From positions 62,001 to 126,000 of the forward strand of contig CACZJF010000001.1 in NCBI GenBank assembly GCA_902781455.1: DNA of 64,000 nucleotides, in the 5' to 3' direction. The translations under genes were made by a program, and so were the position numbers. Every line of letters begins with the position of its first letter. Within the stretch, counting starts at the first letter, position 1. Under the pieces are notes generated by a model. The model saw only the letters and a list, made by a program, of their open reading frames with translations, was not told the origin of the DNA and did not search any database. Below are positions 53,520 through 62,699 of the stretch, piece after piece. This stretch comes from an uncultured Lachnospiraceae bacterium (GTDB lineage: Bacteria; Bacillota; Clostridia; Lachnospirales; Lachnospiraceae).

Positions 53520-53549
53520 TCGCGCGAAGAAACTAGCGAACTGACTGAG

Positions 53550-53578
53550 TTGTAATTGAAGCGGCACTATGATATAAT
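53550..53578 (+). promoter_or_regulatory. Promoter of scfA
   Basis: TTGTAA at 53550-53555, a 17-base spacer and a perfect TATAAT at 53573-53578, about 48 bases before the scfA start. Confidence 0.75.
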
Positions 53579-53625
53579 GCCGTGGTGATGACGGAAACTC
53601 AGACCTTTCAAAGGAGGCCTATGCA

Positions 53626-53769
53626 ATGAAGCATATTAAGACTTTGAATACCAGATCCCTTCAGGAAAGCATGAAGAAGGGCGGATGCGGCGAGTGCCAG
53701 ACGTCCTGCCAGTCCGCATGCAAGACCAGCTGCACAGTCGGAAACCAGACCTGCGAGAAGAGCAGATAA
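53626..53769 (+). CDS. scfA: SCIFF ranthipeptide precursor (six-cysteine peptide)
   Basis: A 47-residue peptide with cysteines at 21, 24, 28, 32, 36 and 43: six cysteines in the last 27 residues, which is the SCIFF (six Cys in forty-five) hallmark. The leader begins KHIKTLNTRSLQES and the core contains GGCGECQTSCQSACKTSC. SCIFF peptides are nearly universal in Clostridia; the radical-SAM maturase links a Cys sulfur to another residue (CteA/CteB in C. thermocellum is the studied pair). The ATG at 53626 has AAAGGAGG upstream; the ATG at 53621 reaches a stop after one codon. It has its own promoter, and a hairpin separates it from scfB. The biological role of the mature peptide is unknown. Confidence 0.96.
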   Translation: MKHIKTLNTRSLQESMKKGGCGECQTSCQSACKTSCTVGNQTCEKSR

Positions 53770-53824
53770 GTATCTTTCTGACGTTGGCAAGCAGCTGAGA
53801 TAAGATTATAGCTGGTTGGAATTG

Positions 53825-53859
53825 ACAGGCTGTCGCAGAAAGCACCTGCGGCAGCCTGT
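53825..53859 (+). terminator. Hairpin between SCIFF precursor and maturase
   Basis: ACAGGCTG-T-CGCAG and CTGCG-G-CAGCCTGT form a 13-bp stem with one mismatch, followed by TCTATGG. It lies 55 bases after scfA and about 45 before scfB. A partial terminator here would give much more precursor than maturase. Confidence 0.65.
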
Positions 53860-53905
53860 TCTATGGACAATCCTGTCTGCAGGGTTGATCTTTCCGGAGG
53901 TATCA

Positions 53906-55273
53906 TTGGTTCATCAGTATCGAAACAACGGATATAATATCGTTCTGGATGTTGACAGCGGAAGTGTTCATGTAGTGGACGATCTGGTTTATGATGTGAT
54001 CGCCTTTTTAAAGGATGATCTGTCAAAAGCCGACGATGCGGTGACGGCCCGCTTTGCCGGCCGTTATTCACCGGAGGAAGTATCGGAAGCGCTGGAAGAG
54101 ATCCGCGCGCTGGAGAAAAACCACCAGCTGTTTTCCAGAGATATTTACCGTGACGCAGTTCTTGATTTCAGGAATCATCCCACTGTTGTCAAGGCGCTCT
54201 GTCTTCATGTTGCCCACGACTGCAATCTGGCATGCCGGTACTGCTTCGCGCAGGAGGGAGAGTACCATGGCGTGCGGGCACTGATGAGCTATGAGACAGG
54301 AAAGGCTGCCCTGGATTATCTGGTATCTCACTCCGGAAACCGCAGGAATCTTGAGGTTGATTTCTTCGGCGGCGAACCGTTGATGAACTTCGAAGTTGTC
54401 AGGAAACTGACTGCGTACGGGCGTGAACTGGAGAAAATGCATGACAAGCATTTCCGGTTTACCCTTACGACCAACGGGGTTTTGCTGGACGAAAATATCA
54501 TGGATTTCTGCAACCGGGAGATGGATAATGTTGTCCTGAGCCTGGACGGCAGAAAAGAGATTCATGACAAGATGCGCCCGTCGAGGAACGGAAAGGGAAG
54601 CTATGACCTGATCGTCCCGAAGTTCCAGAAGTTTGCGAAGCAGAGGAAGGAACTTGGGAAGCAGTACTATGTGCGCGGTACCTTCACGCATTACAATCTG
54701 GATTTTGCCCGGGATGTTCTTCATTTCGCGGATCTCGGCTTCGATCAGATCTCGATCGAGCCTGTGGTCGCGCCGGCTGACGCTCCGTACGCGATCCGCC
54801 CGGAAGATCTCGGCACGATCAAAGAGCAGTATGATCTTCTGGCACAGGAGATGATCCGGAGAGAGAAGGAAGGAAGAGGCTTCACATTTTTCCATTTCAT
54901 GATCGACCTGACCGGCGGCCCCTGCGTTTACAAAAGACTCAGCGGCTGCGGGAGCGGAACGGAATATCTCGCCGTGACGCCCTGGGGGGACCTGTATCCC
55001 TGCCATCAGTTTGTCGGCAATGAGGAATTCCTGCTCGGCAATGTGACGGAGGGCGTGAAGCGCAGTGACCTCGTCAGCATCTTCAAGTCCTGCAATGTCT
55101 ATGCGCGGAAAGAATGCCGTGACTGCTTTGCCCGGTATTACTGCAGCGGCGGCTGCGCGGCGAATTCGTGGAACTTCCACCAACGCATCGACAGCGTCTA
55201 TGAGATCGGGTGTGAACTTGAGAGAAAGAGAGTGGAGAGCGCGCTGATGATCAAGGCTGCGCTTGCCGATTGA
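53906..55273 (+). CDS. scfB: SCIFF peptide maturase (radical SAM, SPASM)
   Basis: A 455-residue radical SAM enzyme. Residues about 1-80 (VHQYRNNGYNIVLDVDSGSV) form the recognition region for the leader peptide. The radical SAM cluster motif is C106, C110, C113 (CNLACRYC). DFFGGEPLMNF and LSLDGRKEIHD follow. A SPASM-type C-terminus holds extra clusters, with cysteines in SGCGSGTEYLAV, LYPCHQF and ECRDCFARYYCSGGC. It forms the thioether cross-link in the SCIFF peptide encoded just upstream. The TTG at 53906 with GGAGG five bases before it gives the family's usual start; the open frame from 53816 includes the intergenic hairpin. Confidence 0.96.
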   Translation: MVHQYRNNGYNIVLDVDSGSVHVVDDLVYDVIAFLKDDLSKADDAVTARFAGRYSPEEVSEALEEIRALEKNHQLFSRDIYRDAVLDFRNHPTVVKALCLHVAHDCNLACRYCFAQEGEYHGVRALMSYETGKAALDYLVSHSGNRRNLEVDFFGGEPLMNFEVVRKLTAYGRELEKMHDKHFRFTLTTNGVLLDENIMDFCNREMDNVVLSLDGRKEIHDKMRPSRNGKGSYDLIVPKFQKFAKQRKELGKQYYVRGTFTHYNLDFARDVLHFADLGFDQISIEPVVAPADAPYAIRPEDLGTIKEQYDLLAQEMIRREKEGRGFTFFHFMIDLTGGPCVYKRLSGCGSGTEYLAVTPWGDLYPCHQFVGNEEFLLGNVTEGVKRSDLVSIFKSCNVYARKECRDCFARYYCSGGCAANSWNFHQRIDSVYEIGCELERKRVESALMIKAALAD

Positions 55274-55418
55274 GTTCTCTTTATGGCGGGATCTTCCCGC
55301 AGTGATGTAACTGTTGTTTGCCGCTTCTGCCAGCGGCGGTTCATTTCCGAAGGTACCCTGCCGGGGTACTGCCTTGGGAAATGCAGAATTGGTTGGCTTA
55401 GAAAAGAGGAACAGACCA

Positions 55419-57674
55419 ATGAAAAAGAGAAATGCCTGGATTATCCTGGCGGTGCATGCCATTGCACTTGTGCTCCTGATTTACACTGCCTTCGTCGGCT
55501 GGGGAACAACCGGATCAGGTGCCGCAAAGAACATCAAGCTCGGTCTTGATCTGGAAGGTGGTGTATCGATCACCTACCAGGCGGTTGACGCGAACCCGTC
55601 CGCCGAGGATATGGCGGATACCGTCTATAAGCTCCAGCAGCGTGTAGATGGCTATTCCACGGAAGCTTCCGTCTATCAGGAGGGCAGCAACCGGATTAAC
55701 ATTGAGATTCCCGGCGTATCGAACGCGGATGAGATCCTGGAGGATCTCGGCAAGCCCGGTTCCCTGGAATTCCAGCTCGAAGACGGAACAGTCATACTTG
55801 ACGGTACACATGTCACTTCCGCCGAGGCTGCTTCCCAGAAGGACAACATGAACAATACCGAATATGTTGTCCAGCTCGAGTTTGACAAGGAAGGAACCGA
55901 GAAGTTCGGTGACGCGACCAGCGAGAATGTCGGCAAGAACATCGCGATCGTATATGACGGCGAGACCATCAGTGCGCCGCGTGTCAAGGAAGCGATTACC
56001 GATGGAAAGTGCGTGATCTCCGGATCCTTTACCATTGAATCTGCCCAGGAGCTTGCTTCCTTCATCAGAATCGGTTCCCTTTCCCTGGAACTGGAAGAGA
56101 TCCGTTCGAATGTGGTTGGCGCACAGCTCGGTCAGAAGGCGCTGAGCACGTCTCTGCGCGGCGGTATCATTGGTCTTGCACTTGTTATCCTGATCATGAT
56201 TGTTGCGTACAAGGTGCCCGGAATCATTGCCGGTTTCGCGCTGATTCTGTACGCTGCGCTGGACCTGGTTGCGATCAACGCGTTTGACATGACGCTGACG
56301 CTTCCCGGTATCGCGGGTGTTATTCTGTCAATCGGTATGGCCGTTGACGCGAACGTCATCATCTATGCCCGTATCCGAGAAGAAATCGCAAGCGGCAAGT
56401 CTGTCAAGTCCTCGATTGACATTGGTTTCAAGAAAGCGCTGACCGCCATTATCGACGGCAATGTCACGACGCTGATCGCCTGCTTCGTTCTGAACCTGAT
56501 GGCGACCGGTTCGGTCAAGGGCTTCGCGCAGTCCCTTGCACTTGGTATTGTTCTGTCCATGTTCACGGCTCTGGTTATCTCCAGACTGCTGGTCAATGCC
56601 TGCTACACGCTCGGCATGCAGGACGAGAAGTACTTCGGCAAGGCACTCAAGTTTAAGCGTCTGCACATCATCGGCAAGAGAAAGATCTTCTTCGCGATTG
56701 CCCTGATCTGCATGATATCCGGTCCGGTATTCTGCCTGATCAACAACGCCGGCGGAAACGGTGCCCTGAACCTTTCCATGGAGTTCAGAGGCGGTACTTC
56801 CACGGATGTCACTTTCGAAGACAGCTATACGATTGAAGACATCGACAGCAAGATCAAACCCGTGATCCAGGACGTGATCGGCGATGCGCAGATCCAGTCC
56901 CAGAAGGTTGCCGGAGGCAATGAGATTATCTTCAAGACCAGGCAGCTTTCCGTGGAGGAGAGACAGCAGCTGACAGACGCGCTGGACAAGGAATTCAAGA
57001 TTGCGACTTACAAGGACAATGCAGGCAAGGATGCACCGTCCATCAACTATGAGACCATCAGCTCCACCATCTCGAATGAGATGAGAAGAGACGCGGTCAT
57101 CGCGGTTATCATTGCGGTTGTCTGCATGCTGATCTACATCTGGTTCCGGTTCTCGGATGTCAGATTTGCTTCAGCAGCGGTTCTTGCGCTGATCCATGAC
57201 GTGCTTCTGGTGTTTGCGTCCTACGCGATCATCCGGATCTCGGTCGGCAATACATTCATTGCGGCCATGCTGACCATCGTCGGTTATTCGATCAACGCTA
57301 CGATCGTTATCTTCGACCGTGTCCGCGAGAACCTGAAGGAACGCAGAAGCTTTGATACCCTCGAGGATCTGGTAGACTACAGTATCACCTCTACCATGAC
57401 GCGTTCCATCTACACTTCACTGACAACCTTTGTCACGATCGCCTGCCTGTTTGTCGTAGGTGTTCCGTCGATCCGTGAGTTCGCGCTTCCGCTGATGGTT
57501 GGTATCGTCGCCGGCGCATTCTCCTCGGTCTGCCTGACCGGCCCGATCTGGTACATCCTGCGCTTCGCGAAGGATAAGAAGGACCAGGCTGCGCAGAAGG
57601 CTGCACAGCAGGCAAAGGCGGAGCAGAAGATTACCGCAAGCAAGAAAAAGAAGAAGAAGGGCGCAAAGAAGTAA
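55419..57674 (+). CDS. secDF: Protein translocase SecDF, fused
   Basis: A 751-residue fusion of SecD and SecF with twelve expected membrane spans. The SecD half has the first helix (AWIILAVHAIALVLLIYTAF), a P1-type outer domain with GLDLEGGVSITYQAV, and LPGIAGVILSIGMAVDANVI with the conserved Asp. The SecF half has MEFRGGTSTDVTF and TIVGYSINATIVIFDRVREN. It uses the proton gradient to pull exported proteins. A basic, Lys-rich tail closes it. The ATG at 55419 follows GAGGA. It lies 145 bases after scfB on the same strand, a neighbourhood seen in many Clostridia. Confidence 0.96.
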   Translation: MKKRNAWIILAVHAIALVLLIYTAFVGWGTTGSGAAKNIKLGLDLEGGVSITYQAVDANPSAEDMADTVYKLQQRVDGYSTEASVYQEGSNRINIEIPGVSNADEILEDLGKPGSLEFQLEDGTVILDGTHVTSAEAASQKDNMNNTEYVVQLEFDKEGTEKFGDATSENVGKNIAIVYDGETISAPRVKEAITDGKCVISGSFTIESAQELASFIRIGSLSLELEEIRSNVVGAQLGQKALSTSLRGGIIGLALVILIMIVAYKVPGIIAGFALILYAALDLVAINAFDMTLTLPGIAGVILSIGMAVDANVIIYARIREEIASGKSVKSSIDIGFKKALTAIIDGNVTTLIACFVLNLMATGSVKGFAQSLALGIVLSMFTALVISRLLVNACYTLGMQDEKYFGKALKFKRLHIIGKRKIFFAIALICMISGPVFCLINNAGGNGALNLSMEFRGGTSTDVTFEDSYTIEDIDSKIKPVIQDVIGDAQIQSQKVAGGNEIIFKTRQLSVEERQQLTDALDKEFKIATYKDNAGKDAPSINYETISSTISNEMRRDAVIAVIIAVVCMLIYIWFRFSDVRFASAAVLALIHDVLLVFASYAIIRISVGNTFIAAMLTIVGYSINATIVIFDRVRENLKERRSFDTLEDLVDYSITSTMTRSIYTSLTTFVTIACLFVVGVPSIREFALPLMVGIVAGAFSSVCLTGPIWYILRFAKDKKDQAAQKAAQQAKAEQKITASKKKKKKGAKK

Positions 57675-57700
57675 GAAAGCTTTGAAGCGTTTTCTCACAG

Positions 57701-57732
57701 GGACTGCCGGAATGATGCCGGCAGTCCTTTTT
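57701..57732 (+). terminator. Terminator of secDF
   Basis: GGACTGCCGG and CCGGCAGTCC form a perfect 10-bp stem followed by TTTTT. Confidence 0.9.
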
Positions 57733-57818
57733 CCAAAAGTCCCATACCTCGCCGCGTCTTTCAGAAACGCCGGCTGTAATACGGAAAACCGTACCGTCCA
57801 AGGAAGGATGATCCATCG

Positions 57819-59624
57819 ATGACATATACGCCTAAGCAGAAATGGAGCCTGCTGGTCAAGGGAGGAAATGCGAAAATCGCAGAGCGGTTTGGCATTGATC
57901 CCTTGACGGCACGTGTGCTTCTGAACAGAGAACTGTCGGATGAGGAACAGATCCGACGGTATCTGTACGGCACGCTGGACGATCTGGAGAATCCGCTTCT
58001 GATGAGCGGTCTGGAAGAGGCAGCCGGCCTTCTGCACGCGTGTATCCAAAAGAAGGAAAAGATCCGTGTGATCGGTGATTATGACGCGGACGGCATATTT
58101 TCTTCCTATATTCTGGTGCATTCTTTAAAAGCCGCGGGCGGCTGTGTCAGCTATGATATACCGGATCGTATCACAGACGGGTTTGGCATGAGCCTGAGAA
58201 TGATAGAACAGGCACATCAGGACGGCATTCATCTGATCATCACATGCGACAATGGAATTGCGCAGACTGCGGAAGTGGCATGTGCGAAAGGCCTTGGAAT
58301 GAAGGTAATTGTCACTGATCATCATGAGCCGAACTACACGGTGACAGCGGAGGGAACCAGGGAATACCACCTGCCGGATGCGGACGTTGTCGTAGATCCG
58401 AAGCAGCCTGGATGCGCGTATCCGAACAAAAACCTCTGCGGCGCGGGCGTTGCCTGGAAGCTGATGTATCTATACGAGAGCCGCTATACCGCTTGTTCCG
58501 GGAAGCTGCTGCCGGTCACAGAATGCCCGGTATCCATGGAAACGCTTCCTTTTGCCGCAGCGGCCACTGTAACGGATATCATGAAACTGACCGGAGAGAA
58601 CAGGATTCTGGTAAAGCATGGCCTGCGGCTGCTGTCTGAGACGAAGAACACCGGGATGAGAGAATTGATCAGATCCTGCGGCCTGGAGGGAAAGAAGCTG
58701 ACAGCTGGCCACATCGGATTCATCCTCGGTCCCTGCATGAATGCCTCAGGGAGACTTGATTCCGCGCTGCGCGCTGTCGGCCTGCTTCTGGAGACGGATC
58801 AGGAAAAAGCCGGTTCTCAGGCTAAGATGCTTGCCGCGCTCAATGAGCGGCGCAAGGAGATGACAGAAGCCGGAAAAGACACTGCGTTTGAAAAGATCGA
58901 ACAGCATCATCTTCTGGAAGACCGGGTTCTGATCCTCTATCTGGAAGGCGTGCATGAGTCGCTCGCCGGGATCATTGCTTCCAAAATAAAGGAAACGATG
59001 TACAGGCCGGTGATTGTTTTCACGGATACGGAGGATCCCGCGCTCCTGAAGGGAAGCGGACGATCTGTAGAAGCCTACAATATGCATGATGAGCTTTCCC
59101 GTGTCAGTGATCTGTTCGTCAAATTCGGCGGACATGCCATGGCAGCCGGCGTCACGATCGAGAGAAAGCTGCTCGATCAGCTCCGGATCAGGCTGAATGA
59201 GAACTGCACGCTGACGCAGGAAGATCTGATGATGAAAATCGTCCTGGATGCGGCTCCACCGCTTTCATCCCTGCATGAGAAGCTGATCAGTGAATTGAAC
59301 CTGCTCGAGCCTTACGGACCGGGAAACAGGGCTCCTCTGTTTGGCTGCAGCCAGGTCAGTGTTCTGAAGCTGCGTGTGCTTGGAAAAAACCGGAATTGCA
59401 TGAAAATGACAGTGAGTGACACAACCTGCAGAAGAGAGGCCTTGCTTTTTGAGGACGCTGACGTGTTCCTTTCCCGATTGAAGGAACGGTTCGGTGAGAT
59501 TGAGGTTAGAAAGATGATGAACGGATCTGCCAGCCAGGTCCGGCTCACGCTGGCATACCGCCCCGAGATCGACGATTACTGGCCCGAGCATACCGTGCAG
59601 TTACGGATTGCGCATTTTCAATAA
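57819..59624 (+). CDS. recJ: Single-stranded-DNA-specific exonuclease RecJ
   Basis: A 601-residue DHH-family 5'-3' exonuclease for repair and recombination. The metal motifs are VIGDYDADGI, TCDNGIAQT and VTDHHEPN, with the later FILGPCMNASGRLDSA. The DHHA1 part has GHAMAAGVTI, and an OB domain follows (LEPYGPGNRAPLFG). It is shorter than the roughly 770-residue Bacillus form, lacking the extra C-terminal region. The start is ATG at 57819 with AAGGAAGG upstream. The promoter of the yhbY operon overlaps its last codons. Confidence 0.93.
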   Translation: MTYTPKQKWSLLVKGGNAKIAERFGIDPLTARVLLNRELSDEEQIRRYLYGTLDDLENPLLMSGLEEAAGLLHACIQKKEKIRVIGDYDADGIFSSYILVHSLKAAGGCVSYDIPDRITDGFGMSLRMIEQAHQDGIHLIITCDNGIAQTAEVACAKGLGMKVIVTDHHEPNYTVTAEGTREYHLPDADVVVDPKQPGCAYPNKNLCGAGVAWKLMYLYESRYTACSGKLLPVTECPVSMETLPFAAAATVTDIMKLTGENRILVKHGLRLLSETKNTGMRELIRSCGLEGKKLTAGHIGFILGPCMNASGRLDSALRAVGLLLETDQEKAGSQAKMLAALNERRKEMTEAGKDTAFEKIEQHHLLEDRVLILYLEGVHESLAGIIASKIKETMYRPVIVFTDTEDPALLKGSGRSVEAYNMHDELSRVSDLFVKFGGHAMAAGVTIERKLLDQLRIRLNENCTLTQEDLMMKIVLDAAPPLSSLHEKLISELNLLEPYGPGNRAPLFGCSQVSVLKLRVLGKNRNCMKMTVSDTTCRREALLFEDADVFLSRLKERFGEIEVRKMMNGSASQVRLTLAYRPEIDDYWPEHTVQLRIAHFQ

Positions 59625-59636
59625 CTGTGTTATTCT
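59608..59636 (+). promoter_or_regulatory. Promoter of yhbY-nadD-yqeK-rsfS
   Basis: TTGCGC at 59608-59613 in the last codons of recJ, a 17-base spacer and TATTCT at 59631-59636. Confidence 0.55.
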
Positions 59637-59681
59637 CGATAGTGCATTGATTTGAACAACTTATTGTGAATAGAGGAAGAT

Positions 59682-60005
59682 ATGACCAGTAAACAGCGTG
59701 CTTATCTCAAAAGCCTTGCGTCGAAGGAGGATACGATTCTCCAGATCGGAAAAGAGGCTCTTACCCCCGAAAATACGGCAGCGATGGATCAGGCACTCAC
59801 GGCCCGTGAGCTGATCAAGGTCGGTATCCTGCAGAATTGTCTGGACGATATCAACGCCATCGCGCAGACTGCCGCGGACCGGACGAGATCACAGCTTGTC
59901 CAGGTGATCGGAAGAAAGTTTGTGCTCTATCGGGAGGGAAAGGATGAGAAAAAGAAGATTGTCCTTCCTCCGCCTGCGAAGCGCACGTCCCGGGAGAAGG
60001 GGTAA
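59682..60005 (+). CDS. yhbY: RNA-binding protein YhbY (CRM domain)
   Basis: A 107-residue CRM-domain protein with TSKQRAYLKSLASKEDTILQ, ALTARELIKVGILQN and the C-terminal VIGRKFVLYRE. It binds pre-50S particles and is linked to ribosome maturation. The tail (residues 90-107) is basic and variable. Its stop overlaps the nadD start by one base, so the two are coupled. Confidence 0.93.
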   Translation: MTSKQRAYLKSLASKEDTILQIGKEALTPENTAAMDQALTARELIKVGILQNCLDDINAIAQTAADRTRSQLVQVIGRKFVLYREGKDEKKKIVLPPPAKRTSREKG

Positions 60006-60625
60006 TGGATTCCGGCAGACGCAGAGTCGGCATCATGGGAGGTACCTTTGATCCGATTCATATCGGCCATCTGATTCTCGCACAGAGCGCGTGGGAACAG
60101 TTTTCCCTGGAGAAGGTGCTGGTCATGCCTTCGGGCAATCCGCCTCACAAGAGGGAAAGAGACGGCGCGACGAACGCGCAGAGGATCGAGATGGTACGTC
60201 TTGCGATCGTGTCGAATCCGCATCTGACGCTTTCGCTCGAGGAGATGCACGATGCAGGATATAACTACACGAAAGAAACCCTGAGAAGGCTGCGCTCCAA
60301 GAGACCGGATACGGATTACTATTTTATCATGGGCGCGGATTCCCTTCTGGCATTTGATTCCTGGAACGGCCCGCAGGAGATCTGCGATCAGTGCATACTT
60401 ACGGTGGCAGTCAGAGACAGCATGGACAGTGACACACTGGACGGAGCGATCCGGCATGTCAGTGAGAAGTACCATGCAGATATCCGGAAGCTCGTAACCC
60501 CGAATCTGGATATCTCATCGCATCAGATCAGAACCTGGATCCGGGAGGGGAGAAGTGTCCGTTATTATCTTCCCGATCCTGTTTATGCATACATATTAGA
60601 CAAGAACATCTATGGCGGAATATAA
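60005..60625 (+). CDS. nadD: Nicotinate-nucleotide adenylyltransferase
   Basis: A 206-residue NadD with the nucleotidyltransferase motif GIMGGTFDPIHIGHL, then PSGNPPHKRE and DYYFIMGADSLLAFDSW, and the C-terminal ISSHQIRTWIREGRSVRYYLP. It adenylates nicotinate mononucleotide in NAD synthesis. It starts on the last base of the yhbY stop and overlaps yqeK by 14 bases, as in the conserved Firmicute cluster. Confidence 0.96.
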   Translation: MDSGRRRVGIMGGTFDPIHIGHLILAQSAWEQFSLEKVLVMPSGNPPHKRERDGATNAQRIEMVRLAIVSNPHLTLSLEEMHDAGYNYTKETLRRLRSKRPDTDYYFIMGADSLLAFDSWNGPQEICDQCILTVAVRDSMDSDTLDGAIRHVSEKYHADIRKLVTPNLDISSHQIRTWIREGRSVRYYLPDPVYAYILDKNIYGGI

Positions 60626-61223
60626 TCTGATCAAACTTCAGAAAAAAATGAAAAAGGAGCTGGATTCCGCGCGGTATCAGCACACGCTTGGCGTGATGTA
60701 TACGGCTGCCTCTCTGGCGATGTGTTATGGCGCAGATCTGGAACAGGCCATGGTGGCCGGGCTTCTTCATGACTGCGCGAAGTGCATTCCGAATGATAAG
60801 AAGATCCGTATGTGCAAAGAACACGGCATCGAGATATCCAAAGTGGAACTGGATGCCCCGTATCTGCTTCATTCCAAGCTTGGCGCCTACCTTGCGAAAG
60901 AGAAGTACGGCGTGAAGGATCCGGAGATCATCAGCGCGATCCAGTGGCATACGACCGGAAGGCCGAATATGACGACGCTGGAGAAGATCATCTTTACAGC
61001 GGACTATATCGAACCGGGACGGTACAAGGCGGAGAATCTTCCGCAGGTAAGAAAGCTGGCTTATCATGACCTGAATCTTACCGTCTGCCGGATCCTGGAA
61101 GATACGCTGCATTATCTGGACTCCGGGCACGGCGAGATTGACCCGATGAGCCGGAGCGCATTTCGCTATTACCACAATCTGTTTTTTGAGACGGAAGACA
61201 AGGGGAATTCCCTGACGACATAA
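60612..61223 (+). CDS. yqeK: Bis(5'-nucleosyl)-tetraphosphatase YqeK (HD domain)
   Basis: A 203-residue HD-domain phosphohydrolase that splits diadenosine tetraphosphate symmetrically. Metal ligands are in RYQHTLGVMYTA, GLLHDCAKCIP and LLHSKLGAYLA, with HTTGRPNMTTLEKIIFTADYIEPGR as the later block (key residues HTTG and ADYIEP). It overlaps nadD. In many relatives an LytR-CpsA-Psr gene sits between yqeK and rsfS; here only a 75-base gap does. Confidence 0.93.
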   Translation: MAEYNLIKLQKKMKKELDSARYQHTLGVMYTAASLAMCYGADLEQAMVAGLLHDCAKCIPNDKKIRMCKEHGIEISKVELDAPYLLHSKLGAYLAKEKYGVKDPEIISAIQWHTTGRPNMTTLEKIIFTADYIEPGRYKAENLPQVRKLAYHDLNLTVCRILEDTLHYLDSGHGEIDPMSRSAFRYYHNLFFETEDKGNSLTT

Positions 61224-61298
61224 GGCAGAAAGTTCCGTATCCAGCAGGAACGAACCAGTATCAACCAGACGACCTGTAACCAAGGAGGAGGGCGCGGT

Positions 61299-61667
61299 AT
61301 GACGTACAGCAGCAAATCCAGAGAGATGGCAAGTCTTGCCTATCATGCATTGGAGGAAAAGAAGGCTGACAATATCACCATGATCGATATCGAGCAGGTG
61401 AGCACGCTTGCGGATTATTTCATTATTGCATCCGGAAAGAACAGGAACCAGATTCAGGCAATGGCCGATGAGGTTGACGAAGTGCTCGGCCGTGCCGGTT
61501 ATGAAGTCAGACATAAGGAAGGATATCAGACCGCGAACTGGATCCTGCTTGACTACGGCGATCTGGTGATTCATATTTTCGATACACAGAACAGACTGTT
61601 CTATGACCTGGAACGGATCTGGCGTGACGGCAAGGCTGTCACGATTCAGGAGATAGAGGAAGGATAA
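61299..61667 (+). CDS. rsfS: Ribosome silencing factor RsfS
   Basis: A 122-residue RsfS that binds L14 and blocks subunit joining in slow growth. It shows EEKKADNITMIDIEQVSTLADYF, IIASGKNRNQIQAMADEV and DYGDLVIHIFDTQNRLFYDLERIW (key residues GDLVIHIF and FYDLERIW). The ribosome site is AAGGAGGA. The gene directly follows yqeK and precedes the SseB-like gene by 7 bases. Confidence 0.96.
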   Translation: MTYSSKSREMASLAYHALEEKKADNITMIDIEQVSTLADYFIIASGKNRNQIQAMADEVDEVLGRAGYEVRHKEGYQTANWILLDYGDLVIHIFDTQNRLFYDLERIWRDGKAVTIQEIEEG

Positions 61668-61674
61668 CAAGCCC

Positions 61675-62607
61675 ATGTCGATTGATAACAAGTTTCTGAT
61701 TAAGAAAGTCACACAGAGAGATTCTTTTATTGCCTGTTTCTGTGCAGCGACCAGAATGCCGTTTCTGTACTGTGATCCGGTCACCTACGCAGATCAGGTA
61801 TGGATCTTTTCAGACGAGGATGGCCTGAAGGAATTCGCGGGAAGGTTTGCGGGTAAGAAGATACTGCTGCAGGGAGCGCTGATCAAAAAGGCGCAGTTCA
61901 CGGGATTCTTCGGATCGCTGCTTCATATCGGTGTCACGGAGATCGTGTTCACAGAAAATGGTGCAAGTGTCCCGATTCCGATTGACCAGTTTGTCATGTT
62001 CAAGGATATGTCAGCGATTCCTGAGGCGCTCAGGCCTCTTGAGAACCCGCAGCTGATGCTGACCGGAATCTACATGATGCAGGAGATTACCAGGAAGGTG
62101 CCGATGGAGGAAAAAGAGGATCTGAATGATCTGCAGGAGGAATTCCTCGTCAATCTCGCACGTTCCAGATTTCTGGTTCCGGTGCAGGTGAAGGCAGGTC
62201 CCGGCACGATCGCGGAGAAGCTGCAGAAGAAGCAGTTTGCCTTTGTCGAACTCACGATGAAGAACAAAGACCGTTACCGCCCGATCTTCGCGGACAATAT
62301 GGAATTCCAGAAGTTCGCGCAGAATAAGAAGGATATCCAGGTGATCTCCATTCCGTTTGCAGGGCTGAAGCCTGCTCTTCCGAAGAGCGCCAAGGGTTAT
62401 ATATTGAATCCGAACGGCTGCCAGATTGTACTGCAGATCCCTCTGCTTGATCAGGTTCTGAATGCTTTCCCGGATGCTGTAAAGCAGGGAAGCGAGGAGG
62501 CCATGAAAGTGGCGAAATCCCTCGCCGGGCCGCAGGTCAGGAAACCTGCCGTCGCTCCGGCTGCGTCGAACAGCAAGAAGGTTGTGAAGATGCCTGATAA
62601 AGAATAA
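61675..62607 (+). CDS. SseB-family protein
   Basis: A 310-residue soluble protein. Residues about 135-240 resemble the SseB N-terminal domain (FLVNLARSRFLVPVQ, FAFVELTMKNKDRYRPIFADNMEFQKF with the typical RPIFAD.EF block), followed by the AFAGLKPAL-like LPKSAKGYILNPNG segment, typical of SseB C-terminal parts. Residues 1-120 are a separate, unassigned domain. A Lys/Ala-rich tail closes it. Despite the name, these proteins are common in Clostridia that have no type III secretion. It follows rsfS by 7 bases and is probably in the same transcript. Function is unknown. Confidence 0.8.
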   Translation: MSIDNKFLIKKVTQRDSFIACFCAATRMPFLYCDPVTYADQVWIFSDEDGLKEFAGRFAGKKILLQGALIKKAQFTGFFGSLLHIGVTEIVFTENGASVPIPIDQFVMFKDMSAIPEALRPLENPQLMLTGIYMMQEITRKVPMEEKEDLNDLQEEFLVNLARSRFLVPVQVKAGPGTIAEKLQKKQFAFVELTMKNKDRYRPIFADNMEFQKFAQNKKDIQVISIPFAGLKPALPKSAKGYILNPNGCQIVLQIPLLDQVLNAFPDAVKQGSEEAMKVAKSLAGPQVRKPAVAPAASNSKKVVKMPDKE

Positions 62608-62673
62608 GCGGAAAAACATTCCGAAGATGTTGATATGGCATACTCATAAAACAGAATGAAGTGATAAAGATAT

Positions 62674-62697
62674 CGTCCGGCCTTTCATGACCGGACG
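62674..62697. terminator. Hairpin between convergent sseB and lexA transcripts
   Basis: CGTCCGG and CCGGACG with a 10-base loop, followed on the + strand by GTTGTTTATTG. It could serve both directions. Confidence 0.6.
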
Positions 62698-62699
62698 GT

